A stretch of DNA of 64,000 bases from assembly GCA_963281155.1 (NCBI GenBank), contig CAUJLY010000002.1:7378001-7442000 (forward strand), read 5' to 3'. The stretch is from Rhabditophanes sp. KR3021. Lineage: Eukaryota > Nematoda > Chromadorea > Rhabditida > Alloionematidae. The notes below the pieces were generated by a model, which did no database searches, was not told the DNA's origin, and saw only the letters and a program-made list of their open reading frames with translations. The position numbers and the translations under genes were made by a program. Positions 52,830 to 64,000 of the stretch are shown piece by piece (the first letter of the stretch is position 1; every line of letters begins with the position of its first letter).

Positions 52830-55800
52830 ATGTCATCAAAGAAAGAAGGAAAGGGAGAGTCTTCGAAAGACAAACCCGACATCAAATCTATCTACTCTTA
52901 TCAAGGTGTAAGTTGCCCCCCGAAACGGACCTTTATGATGATTTTGTTTTAGAATTCAAATCTAGTTATCAAATCCGACCACGGAGGGTCAGATCGCCGT
53001 CGTGGAGATGGTGGGAAGGATGAGGCAACAGGGGAGGTAATGTCTATTCCCAAAGACCACCTCCTTCACCAGCCCATGGGAAGTCGTATGACTCACGGAG
53101 AAGCTCCCAAAGTTAACCAGGCAAAGTAAGTTCCACACCAGCCCCTTCTTTATTCGATTGATTTTGTTGTTTGGTCCTACCTTGTATAATACTTGTGTCC
53201 TTTTTTAGAGATGGCAAAAAGAAAGGTTCGAGGTCAGTGGTTGGGCAGAATCAGAATGGTTGTTATGCCCCGAAGAGCCGTGAAACGAAGCATGCGTATG
53301 GAATGTTGATTTCGATCTTGATGGAATGCTTAGGCGAAGGCTTTGGGGAGGATGTTTATCAGGCGGCTGCTGACGAGGTCCTGCAACTTGTCAAGGGCCA
53401 AGACACCCATGAACGGGAAAAGAAGGCTGGGGTTGATGCGTTGTTGAGGCCTATTTCAAATGAGGTCTTCAACAACATTCTGAATCTGTCGAAGCAATTG
53501 AATGATTTTGTGGTTGGGAGTGGGGAGGATATGGAGACGGAGGACAGGGATGAGGAAGCGGTAAATGTGAATTTGGACGACTCTGAGGATGAGAATGTTG
53601 AAGAGGACCCGTATCGGCATAGTGATCGTGAATCCTCAGACAGTGAGGAGGAAGGAGAGGAAGCTGACGATCAGCGAATTCTGGTCGGAGGAGACGACGT
53701 TGAGATGGAAGAAGGCGATGGCAATAAAGTGCTCCGGTGCATCGATATCGACGCTTATTGGATCCAACGCCAAATCGAAGTCTTCTACCCTGACAAGGAA
53801 GACGCTCAAGACAAGAGAAAGAAAGTGATCGAGATCATGAAGGAAGCCAACAATGCTAGAGAACTCGAGAGGGAGTTGATTAATTTGCTGGACACTTCAA
53901 GTTGGGAGCTAATCAAAGTCCTCTGTAGGGACCATGCTTTGATCTTGTACGCTACTCTCTGGAAAGGAGCCGATGACACCGAAAAGATGAGGTTGGTTGA
54001 AGAGATGAGCGCGAGTGCGGAGCTCAAAGTTATCTTGGATGAGTTGGAAGGTCGCAGTGAAGCTAATCTGGAGGGTACCAGTAAAAAGAAAGAAAGCCGC
54101 CACAGAAGACGCCAAGACCAAGGGCCAAACCTCAAGAAAAGTCCTCAACCTAGGAGAACTTGCCTTTGCCGAAGGAGGCCACTTCATGAGCTCCAAAGAA
54201 GTGAAACTCCCCGGAGGGTCTGAACGCATCAGTACAAAGGAATACGACCAAGTCCTCATCCCTGCCCCCCTCAGCAACAACTGAACAAAGGAGAAAAGTT
54301 GGTGAAGGTGGAGGCTTTGCCATCGTGGAGTCAGAAAGCCTTTGAAGGATTCACTGCTCTCAACCGAATCCAGTCTCGAGTCAAAGACAAGGCTCTTTTA
54401 TGCGATGAGCCTTTGTTGATTTGTGCTCCAACCGGTGCTGGAAAGACAAACATCGCCCTGATGTGTATTCTCCGCGAAATGTCGAAGCACATGAACGAAG
54501 ATGGCTCAGTGAGGGGCAACGAATTCAAGTGCATCTACATTGCACCGATGAAGTCGTTGGTCCAAGAGATGGTTGGTTCATTCAGCAAAAGGTTGAAGGA
54601 TTATGGGGTCTTGGTGGGGGAGATGACAGGAGACTCGAACATGTCAAAGGAGCAATTCATGGCTACCCAAGTTATTGTTTGTACGCCCGAGAAGTATGAT
54701 GTCGTTACTCGTAAGGGCGAAGACCGCTCCTATGGGCGACTGGTGAAGCTGGTTATCATCGATGAAATTCACTTACTCCACGATGACCGTGGACCAGTCC
54801 TTGAAGCGGTTGTCATGAGGACTTTGAGACAAATGGAAGCCTCCAAGGAAAATGTGAGACTCGTCGGACTGTCGGCCACCTTGCCCAATTATGGAGACGT
54901 GGCCGCTTTCTTGAAAGTGAAAGAACCGTTCTTTTTCGACAATTCTTACAGACCGGTCCCCTTAGCTCAAGAATACATTGGGATCAAGGCGAAGAATGGG
55001 TTCAAAAAGTACCAAATCGAGTCTGACTTGCTGTACGAAAAAGTTCTGAATGAAGCTGGGAAGAACCAGGTGCTGATCTTTGTCCATTCTCGTAAAGAAA
55101 CTGTTCGTACGGCGAAAGTTCTTCGAGATATGTTCATCGAAAAGGGAACACTATCCAAATTGGTCCAAGATGCGACCACTTCCTCCGAAATTCTAAGATC
55201 TGAAGCCAACGACTCGAATTTAGCGGACTTGAAAGATCTGTTACCGTATGGGTTTGGAGTACATCATGCTGGGATGTCGAAAATGGACCGTACGACGGTG
55301 GAGGACGTCTTCGCCGACAAACATCTCAAAGTCCTGGTATCTACAGCGACTTTGGCCTGGGGTGTAAATCTACCTGCCCACACCGTCATCATCAAAGGAA
55401 CTCAAGTCTACAACCCCGAAAAGGGAGGCTTCACTCAACTTAGCTCTATGGACGTCATGCAAATGATGGGCCGAGCCGGCAGACCTCAGTACGATTCGAG
55501 TGGACTCGGCATCATGATCACCACAAATTCCGAACTACAATACTACCTTTCTTTGTTGAACCAGCAGTTGCCAGTCGAGTCTCAAATGATCTCAAAGTTG
55601 CCTGAGTTGCTGAATGCCGAAATTGTGTTGGGAACGGTAACGAATATGGCTGAGGCTGTTGACTGGCTGGGGTACAGTTACCTTTTTATTCGAATGATGC
55701 AGTCTCCCTCGACTTATGGAATAGACGGGGATGAATTCGAAAATGATCCAGACCTTATGGATCGTAGAGCTAATTTGATCCACTCCGCTTGCCTCCAACT

Positions 55801-58800
55801 CGAAAAAGGAAACCTTATCCAGTATGATAGGAAGAGTGAAATCATCCGGAAGACCAACTTAGGAAGAATCGCCTCTCACTACTATTGTACCTTTGCTTCC
55901 ATCCAAACGTACACTCAACTTCTGAAGCCGACTGTCGGAATGGGTGAGCTGTTCCGGATCTTTTCTCTGTCCTCGGAGTTCAAAAATATTGTGATTAGGG
56001 ATGCGGAAAAGATGGAACTTCAAAAGTTGTCTGAAAAGACGCCTATCCCAATCAAAGAGTCCCTCGAAGATCCTTCATCCAAAGTCAACATTCTCCTCCA
56101 AGTTTACATCTCACAACTAAATTTGTCTGGATTTGCTATTATCTCTGATATGATTTACATATCCCAGTCAGCCAATCGTCTCTTCAGAGCCCTGTTCGAG
56201 ATAGTGTGTGCCAGAGGATGGGCTGATGTTGCTAGAAAAGTTCTGAATTGCTACAAGATGGTGGTACAAAGGCAGTGGGTGTCGTTGAATCCGCTGTATC
56301 AATTTAAGAAGTTGCCTACTCAGAGCATTGCCGTAATCGACAAAAGACAGTACGCCTTCAGTAGATTGTACGATTTGGATACGTTCCAGTTGGGAGATCT
56401 GGTCAGACAGCCTAAGCTCGGAAACGTCCTCTACAAATCTATCAGGAAGATCCCAAAGCTCCTCATTTCGACCAGACTCCAACCCATCACACGGTCTTCT
56501 CTAAGATTCGAAGTCATCATCACTCCTGACTTTACCTGGGATGACACGGTCCATGGATCGGCTCAAGGCTTCTGGATCTTCATTGAGGACGTGAATGGGG
56601 AAGACATTCTCCACCACGAGTTTTTCCTACTCAAAGCAAAGTATTGGCAAGATGAGCATATCGTGAAAATGATCATTCCAGTCCACGACCCCATTCCACC
56701 TCTTTGTTACGTGAGAGTGGTCTCTGACCAATGGTTCGGAAGTGAAACTGTCTTGCCTGTCTCCTTCAAACAACTAATCTTGCCTGACAAATCAGCCCCC
56801 CAACTGAGTTGTATGACTTGCAACCTCAAGTTGTAAGTGCAGTCAATGATGTGAGGTTCGAGGAAGTGTTGGCTGCGAAGGGGGTCACTACTTTCAATCC
56901 TATCCAAACGCAGTGCTTCAGACCTGCCTTTGAAACTAACGAAAGTCTTTTGATCGGGGCTCCGTATGGAAGTGGGAAGGGAGTGTTGGGAGAGTTGGCA
57001 ATATTCAGACACATTAATTCTGAAGACCCTGGCAAAATTCTTGTCATTTGTCCAGTTGACGTCCTTGCTACCAAGACTTATCAAGACTACAAAGCGCGTT
57101 TGGAGCCCGTCCTCGGGCTAAAGTGCGGCTTGTTGACAGGTGAGACGACGAGAGACCAGAAGATATGTCAGGTCTCGAATCTGATCATCTCCAACGGTGA
57201 ACATTGGGACAACATCTCAAGAAAATGGAAAGGAAGAAAGTCGGTTCAGTCCGTGAAGGTGGTGATCGTGAACGACTTGCACCAAATAGTCGAAGAACAT
57301 GGCCCAACTCTTGAATTCATCCTGAGTCGCATGAGATTTATGTCTTCCCAACTTAAATCCAACATCCGCTTCGTTGCTCTTTGCACCTCTGTTTTGAATG
57401 CCAGAGATTTGGAATCTTGGTTGGGGGTAAAGGCGAGCAATTCGTTCAACTTTGCTTTGTCGGCCAGACCAGTCACTTTAGACATGGAAATTCAATCTTT
57501 TGCCATCCCCCACACACCTTCTCGGATCGACGCAATGGCTAGGCCGGTCTATTCTCACATCGTCAACCACGCTGGCAGTATTTGTGGGAAGTCCGTTATT
57601 GTGTTTGTTCCTACCAGGAAACAAGCCGTCCCAATTGCCATGGACATCATCACGTCTGCCTTCAATGATACCAAGATAGAAAACAAGTTCTTGCATATTG
57701 ATGCCAATGATCAAACATTCAGAGAAGTCCTTGAAACCGTGAAGGACCCCACTTTGAAAGCAACACTGGGGTCAGGTGTCGGGTACTTGCACGAAGGGGT
57801 GTGTGATAGTGATCGGGACATCGTCGAGAGACTTTTCAACAACGACGCCATCCAAATCGTGGTTGTGTCCAGGAATTTGTGCTACGATGTCAACATTGCC
57901 AGTTACTTGGTGATCATTATGGACACCGTTTACTACAACGGATACGTACACACCTACGAGGACTACCCCTCTTCCGAGTTGCTGTACATGATAGGCCTCG
58001 CCAACTTGCCTTCCAAATTTGCAGGGGCCAAGTGCGTCTTGATGTGCCAGGACGCCAGGAAATCCTACTACAAAAAGATCTTGACCGAAATGTTACCTAT
58101 CGAAAGTCACTTGGACCAAGCTCTAGAGGACCATCTGAACGCGGAAATAGTCCAAAAGACAATCGAAAACAAACAAGATGCCGTCGAGTTTCTGACTTGG
58201 ACTTTCCTGTACCGCCGCCTTCCCAAAAACCCAAACTACTACAACTTGAAAGGGGTAACGGACACACACATCTGTGACTTCCTGAGTGATCTCATCGAGA
58301 ATACTTGCAACTACCTGATCCAAGCCAAGTGCATTGAAAGTTCGGATGAGTTTGGGTTGGAGCCACTTAACTTGGGCATTATTGCGGGGTACTATTACAT
58401 TAGTTTTACCACAATTGAAATTTTCGGTGCTTCCATCAAGGAGAGGACCAAGGTTCGTGGGTTGTTGGAGATCATTGGGAATGCCAATGAGTTCAGCGAC
58501 ATCATCATACGCCACCATGAAACTAAGATCCTTAGCCAGTTGGCGGAGAAGCTGTCAAACCAGTTGAGATCCCAGAAGTTTAGTGACCCCAGAGTCAAGA
58601 CCAATCTTCTTCTTAACAGCTACCTCTCAAGATTCAATCTGTCCGCCGAACTCAACAAAGACATCAAGCAAATTGTCCCGACTGCCCTCAGACTGGTGCA
58701 CGGCATCGTGGATGTGTTGTCTTCGAACGCCTGGCTCCACCCTGCCCTTGCTGCGATGACTCTCTCGCAAATGTTGACGCAGGCCATGTACAACAATCAG

Positions 58801-59346
58801 TCCTACCTTACTCAAGTACCACATTGCAGTGGTGAGATGCTGGAGCGTGGTAAGAAGATGGAAGTGAACAACATCAACGACCTACTCATGATGGAGGATG
58901 AAGACAGACTCCAACTGCTTCAAATGACGGACGCTCAACTAGTGGATGTTGTCAAATTCTGCAACAATTACCCCGACATAGAGGTCCAACACGAAGTGGA
59001 GAAGAGTGTGGTTGAGGGTGGTGGTGAAGTAACCCTTTCCATATCACTGACCCGAGAAAATGACGTAAATGGGCTGGCTCCTCCAGTGGTGGCTCCCTTC
59101 TACCCTGCCACCAAAAAAGACGAAGGGTGGTGGGTTGTGATTGGGGAACCGTCCGCCAATGCCATACATTACATCAAGAAAATCACATTCAACAAACACT
59201 ATGCCGGCCACATCTCATTCGAAGCACCGACTGAAGGCATCCACCAGATGAAAATGTACCTGATTTGTGACTCGTACCTCGGAGCTGACCAGGAATTTCC
59301 CTTTGAAATCACTGTCGGGGGAAAGGAAGAGCAAATGGAAGAGTAG
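52830..59346 (+). CDS. SNRNP200 / Brr2, U5 snRNP 200-kDa helicase
   Basis: Exons 52830-52907, 52953-53125 and then one long exon 53209-59346, about 2130 residues. N-terminal NSNLVIKSD and the PLUG-like [12 protein letters not shown] are kept. The first Ski2-like cassette is intact: APTGAGKT (54425-54448), [12 protein letters not shown] (54761 on), [18 protein letters not shown], then Sec63. The second cassette follows with a degenerate Walker A (GAPYGSGKG) and NDLHQ in place of DEVH, and a second Sec63 (HVKTNLLL-type segment). Known role: unwinds U4/U6 during spliceosome activation. Three frame breaks occur: near 54083 (A-run), at 54265-54270 (C6) and at 56796-56801 (C6). Both C runs read correctly with one more C. 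Given intact conservation on both sides these are probably sequence errors. GC content is clearly higher than the neighbours'. Confidence 0.93.
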
Positions 59347-59618
59347 ATTGATGGGATTTAGTGGGGGTCGTCATACACCCACCACACCATTCTTCTACCA
59401 CCTCTTTGCCAGGCATTATTAATTTAACTAACTTTTGTATTGCACTTTTAATTAGAACCTCTTTTTGGTTATTTATATGAATAAATCCTTTTTAAAAGTT
59501 GGTTCCTTTTATTGTGAAATGGTATGAAAGATATTTTAAACAAAATTTAATTTAATTTGAGTTGTTGAAAAGTCAACAAAAATGTCCGTATAAACTGGTT
59601 GAGTAGATTGGGTGGGTG

Positions 59619-61211
59619 TCAGAAACATTCGTCGATCCATCTACTGTCAATTGATAAGTTGGTGGTGTGCAATGAAGGGCCATATCCAGACTGTGACATC
59701 GTCGAAGAGGCCGTCGATTCCTTGGTGGTGGAGGAGGATGAAGTTGAGGAGGAACAGGAGGAACGACGCATCGAGGAGCGGGCTGACGGCGATCGGGTGA
59801 AGGTTGATTTGAGTTGGGTTGAGGAGTTGCGAGGTGGGTCTGCGGGTGTTGGATTGTGATGGATGCGTGTAAAACTGTTATCCCGCGATTGTGGAGGAGA
59901 CGTGCTGTTTTGACGGTGACGGAGTGCGCTAAGAGCTCGCATAGGTCTGGAAAGAAGGTCTGATTAAATTGTTTCAGATACTCATCACAAAAATGCAAAC
60001 AAATTAAAAGGCGATACGGATATTTAGAGAAAAAGCTAAAATTGCCAAAGAGCTGGGGAAGCTTTTCAACAAACCTTCAGCAATCTTATATTGCCTTCTG
60101 TAAATTATGAATGAAATGATAAAACAAACAATAAATTGAACACAAAAATGAAAGTATCATCAAAAAAACTTACGATCTGACCATACCCAACTTGGACGGC
60201 AACGGAATGCCAGATTTGCAATTAGGAGTATTCTTGCGGGCGGGCGTGGACCCTCTCGAAGGGCCACTAGGATCGTCAGGTAAGATATTTAAATTGGTGG
60301 CAGAATTATTGTTAGAAGAACCCCCACTCTTGTATCCTTTATTAGAACATTCGAAAGAAGAACGAGAAGAAGACATCATACAGGAGGGGGGATGGTTAGA
60401 AGCTGCTGAAGATGGACGTGAGAATTCACCTGTGCCATGGGCTATTCTGTCTCTGGCACGTAACAAATCTTCCATCAACTCCATTTCCTGCTTTTTGGCG
60501 GCATTGTTGATTAGTTGTAGGTTGGAAAGAGATGCAGGAGAGATTTTGTGGTGATTTAGATTTTGTGGCTTTGGGGGTGGGATTGGAGGGGTGGTGTTAT
60601 TGTTGGAGTTTCCTTTGGAGGTGAATCTGGCAAATATGGATGGCTTGTGTGTTTTAGGAGTGACTGTATTATTATTAATATTTACATTGTTTTGGGGAGT
60701 AGATAACTTTTGGGGCAGAATTCGGTTCATTACATTTCTTGAGACAGATCTAGTTCGAGTGGATGTCGATTGGGGCAATTTTGATTCTCTTTCTCTGCCA
60801 CTACGAACATCCACTGAAGGTTCCATTTTACCGGATGCCATCAAATTTCCTGGTTTAGCTGCTATTTTGGGTGGCGTTCCTTTCTTGTCTATTTTACCAT
60901 TATTTTCGTATTCTAAAAAGAAGATGTTATGTGGGTGCAAAGACAAATATCAATATATAAATAAATGAATCATTAAATATCCTTTTGAAATGCATGCAAT
61001 GACTACCTAAAGACTCGTGTGTTGTATTCTTAACATCTTGGTTGCAATAAATATTTACACTAAAAAATCTTCCTAAAGTTAGGTCGGCAAATCTATTGAA
61101 CGCTCCCACGACGATGCCTAATATAAAGACAATAAATAGTAGAACGAGCATCCTTGGCAAGAATAAAATACTTGACTGATTAGCAATATTAGCTATTCCC
61201 TCAAAAAACAT
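59619..61211 (-). CDS. Single-pass membrane protein with basic Ser/Pro-rich cytoplasmic tail
   Basis: Exons 61211-61007, 60912-60174 and 59946-59619 (phases 1 and 2) give 423 residues. One hydrophobic span near residues 18-42 (LPRMLVLLFIVFILGIVVGA), then a short segment with YCNQDVKN. A long low-complexity tail follows: basic (TRTRSVSRNVMNRILPQK), Asn-rich (NNVNINNNTV), proline-rich (TPPIPPPKPQN, a possible SH3 ligand) and Ser-rich near the end (SSCSSSTSSSSTTK). One short helix (KKQEMELMEDLLRARDRI) looks ordered. The tail's many basic S/T-P and R-S sites suggest phosphorylation or microtubule binding (inference). Not recognised. It may be co-transcribed with the small gene 79 bases upstream. 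Confidence 0.6.
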
Positions 61212-61290
61212 ATTGAAAGATATATGTAATATGAATATTTACATAATATATTCAGTAAGTGATGACGTTCTCAACTATGTATTAGATAAC

Positions 61291-61599
61291 TCATTTATTG
61301 TAATAATAAAGAAATAATGGACCCATTAACATTGCTGGCATTAGAAAGGAGGAAGAAGGCATTAGTACCTGTGGACAACAGAGCCTCCACTCATTTTTAT
61401 TTGCCTCTCTTTCTTTTAACTTACTTGCATCAGGCTGTCTAAAAAAACGCTCGTTTTGATAGGATAAATCTGAAGCATCAAACTCAGATTCATTGTCCAG
61501 GGACAGCCAAGTTGAATCGTTGGAGAGGTCTTCCATTCGGACGGCTTTGGAAAAGTCGATTGACATCAGAGAAATGCGATCAAACATGTCATTAGACAT
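61291..61599 (-). CDS. Hypothetical 102-residue acidic protein
   Basis: An open frame from ATG 61599: acidic N-terminus (FDRISLMSIDFSKAVRMEDL, DNESEFDASDL), then a charged helix (SKLKEREANKNEW) and a hydrophobic C-terminal stretch (FLMPAMLMGPLFLYY) that could anchor it. A GT..AG pair within the last part (CAGGTACTAAT to TGCCAG) is a possible alternative intron. It is 79 bases upstream of the membrane-protein gene on the same strand. Not recognised. Confidence 0.45.
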   Translation of the reverse strand: MSNDMFDRISLMSIDFSKAVRMEDLSNDSTWLSLDNESEFDASDLSYQNERFFRQPDASKLKEREANKNEWRLCCPQVLMPSSSFLMPAMLMGPLFLYYYNK

Positions 61600-64000
61600 G
61601 ACGAATATTTGAAGACAGATTTATTGTTTAGCTAACCACCTGAAATGAAGACTTTAATTAGTCGTCTTTATTGATAAGGCACGGGAAGAAGGTCGCTTTT
61701 TGGTGTGTGGAATGAAAAAAAGAAAGAAGATAAGATGACAATTTATCGACATTTGGACAATTTATTTATCTGTGACATTCCCTAAAAGATGGCCAAAAAT
61801 GTTGTTCTTGAACGAGAATACATGGTATTGAGTAGCTTATAGCAGTAAACAATACCAACTATCATCATATAGCTTCTATAAAATTAATAAAAAATAGAAA
61901 GCTATCAAAAGTCCCCCACAAATAAGTATAATTGATAGTGATTAAAGGATAGCAGATGTCTTGCCAAAGTTTGACAAGTACATGCCATTTGCGTGAAATA
62001 ACAATGAGGACCTCAAACATTTAATGAGGTCAGGGAAAAGATTATTCTTCGAAAGTCTAATGGCTTGCTAAAGTTTTCATGACATCCAAAGCTTAATAAC
62101 AATTACCTCACAACTATTTTACCTCATCGACTAGACTTTAAATAAAAGCATTTCCTTATAAATAATTCCAACTAACAAATTAACACATGTCACCAGCTCT
62201 CCCTAAAACTTTAACTACAAATAAAGAAAAGCATTAATGTTATTTGTTGTACAAATAAATAAGAGAGAAAACAGTGGAAGATAAGGATCTTTAAAATTGA
62301 TTATACATAATTTGTTTGTTTAAGGAGAATAATTGCCCATTTAGTTGTGTTTATTTAAGTTGCAAAAAATAAAGGATTCATGAGATGTGTAGAGGCATCA
62401 GGAATCGTGTGTGTTTTTTGGGAAGATTCATTAAGATAGATAAGGGTGGAAAGACGTGGGTTAAGTGTTGGTAGAGATAAGTTGATAGTGAGTTTAGAAT
62501 GTAGATAAATAATCTGGTGTCTTCATCAATTGTATGTGCAAATGGAAGTAATGGCAGTGTAAATGTCCATCATGGATTGAAAGGATAATATGTGGTAGGA
62601 AACAGCTGGTAACACCAATGTTTAGTTAACATCCTTTAAAAATAAATGTTGCACGTTATTCTTCTGTCTAAAGTTGTTATTTGGCATAAAAAGAATGTTT
62701 TTTAGGAGTGTTTTTAAAAAAATAAAACTTTTCAAATTAATTTGAAACAAGCTTGAGTAGTGGTGTGTGGCACGTTTTCGATTAACTTGGCACATGCACA
62801 TAGTAGTATATGGAAAGTTAGAGAGGAAATAAATAAAAATATTCAGCATAGAAGCAGACACCACAATATAGAATATATTTAAGTTCCCCAAAATGAGCCC
62901 ATGGACGCGTCCTTTGATGGTGTGGTGATAAGAAACACCATATAAAACATATTTTGTCGTCATCTCGCAAAAAATAGACCTAAGGGGAGGCATTGCAATG
63001 TTTGATAAGGAAATTGGCAATTTTTTGTTAAATATATATACAAAATATTCTTCTTCAAAAAATACTAGTAAGGAAATGACGTCTTAGTACATTTTTGTGT
63101 CGTTGGGTCCATTGTTTTGTTAAGACATAGGTAACGTATATTTGTAAATAGTAATATCATAAAAGAATATATAATTTGTGAATATAATTAATTTAAAGTA
63201 TGTATAATATATTTAAAGATGCAAAAACAAATGTTACAGTGTATATAAAGATGATACACCACTAAATACACATTCTAAAATGATAAAAAGAACACTTGAA
63301 TGAAAAAGTTCTGATTCAATGAGTAACTTTGGTAAATATATGTAGTATGTAATTTATTTATTTGGTTTGGTCAGTCCAGAAGAAGGATTTGGAAGAAATT
63401 AGATGGTGTAAGAAAAAGATGTGTATTTGTATCGTTGTCGACAAAAAACTAGAACAACAAGACAATTTGTTACCAAAGGATGATAATAAGATAAAATGGT
63501 AACCTCAAATAAAATTTATTTATTTTGATATAAGTAGATCACTCTTAATAATATTAAATACACGTAATCAATCAGTTGCGAGGATGTTTTTTGAAGTTGA
63601 CTCTAATCATTGACAAAGGCAGATAAAGCGTAGGAAAATTTAAATTTTTTTTAAGTTTTATTTAGTATGTGTGTGGAAATTTAATTGCATATTTATTTAT
63701 CTGTCAGCTTACATTTTATTATATATCTAATTTGTATGCAAGTTTCAGGGTTCTAGAAAGTAATCATAAAAACAACACAACCTAAAAATGTAAAGACTTT
63801 AATAGATACACATACTTAAAATAATAACTGATGCTGTTGAAAGTAAATTGTTTGTTCCTGGACAATTATACTACTACTTTTTTTCACAACTAAACAATAT
63901 TATACGACACTTGTAATAGGATCGTCTCTTATCACTTAACGGAAATGAGGATCTTTTATGTTGTATCTTTTATTTAATATCTTTTGATGGATGTCAAAAC
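61600..64000. other. Gene-poor end of the window
   Basis: 2.4 kb of AT-rich DNA. The longest open reading (minus strand, 63020-62622) has a mix of hydrophobic and basic residues but no signal, domain or splice support, so I do not call it. No RNA gene recognised. Confidence 0.4.

Noticed and set aside
54069..54099. 31-nt GT..AG intron as the cause of the first SNRNP200 break
   Set aside because: In phase, but shorter than all other introns here, not T-rich, and an A-run indel explains it more simply; not fully excluded.
59573..59998. Other open frames on both strands at the end of the membrane-protein gene
   Set aside because: Only the frame joined in phase from 60174 to 59946 continues the gene; the others are shadows of the Ser-rich end.
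62622..63020. 132-codon minus-strand open frame
   Set aside because: AT-rich, no domain, signal peptide or splice support, in a long gene-poor stretch.

Overview
The window is nuclear DNA of a nematode. The evidence is: short introns (mostly 36-60 nt, GT..TTTTAG/TTTCAG); two chemoreceptor genes of the nematode serpentine-receptor type (srx-like, and srh/str-like); a transthyretin-like secreted protein; close same-strand gene groups that look like operons; and a metazoan elongator tRNA-Met. The background is AT-rich. The species cannot be named from the sequence. Gene models below were built by joining reading frames at GT..AG (once GC..AG) junctions whose phase I checked by hand.

Layout. 0.4-2.5 kb: a compact katanin-interacting-protein (KATNIP/DUF4457) homologue. 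4.2-5.2 kb: a Kelch-only gene, the first of three related Kelch loci. 5.5-9.1 kb: a tRNA and two convergent, frame-broken chemoreceptors. 9.8-12.6 kb: three tandem paralogues encoding small secreted proteins. 12.9-18.5 kb: a one-pass membrane protein, a LIN-54 DREAM subunit and a Caprin homologue with an 8-residue repeat. 18.6-27.6 kb: four RING/coiled-coil genes on the minus strand, one of them split by a young Ty3/Gypsy LTR retrotransposon (21415-25228). 29.3-31.4 kb: exocyst EXOC5/Sec10. 32.2-36.3 kb: a secreted 1299-residue protein built on a repeated CKYRKSCY motif. 38.6-45.4 kb: two more Kelch genes (one a complete BTB-BACK-Kelch) around a SMARCB1 - RBM8A pair. 46.3-48.7 kb: a cullin. 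49.4-52.4 kb: two secreted mini-proteins sharing a C-terminal Cys motif, then a transthyretin-like gene. 52.8-59.3 kb: the spliceosomal helicase SNRNP200/Brr2. 59.6-61.6 kb: a membrane protein with a basic Ser/Pro-rich tail, and a small upstream gene.

Conserved housekeeping genes (SNRNP200, EXOC5, SMARCB1, RBM8A, LIN54, Caprin, cullin) alternate with fast-evolving, locally duplicated families (Kelch, RING/coiled-coil, secreted proteins, receptors). RNA-related functions (Caprin, Y14, Brr2) and ubiquitin-related ones (cullin, BTB-Kelch, RING proteins) recur, but nothing shows that they form one pathway.

The most interesting material is the local RING/coiled-coil family with its fresh LTR insertion, the CKYRKSCY repeat protein, the paired secreted peptides, and the Kelch paralogues that lost BTB-BACK. 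Several frame breaks, including three in the otherwise well-conserved SNRNP200, fall at homopolymers and are best read as consensus errors until checked.
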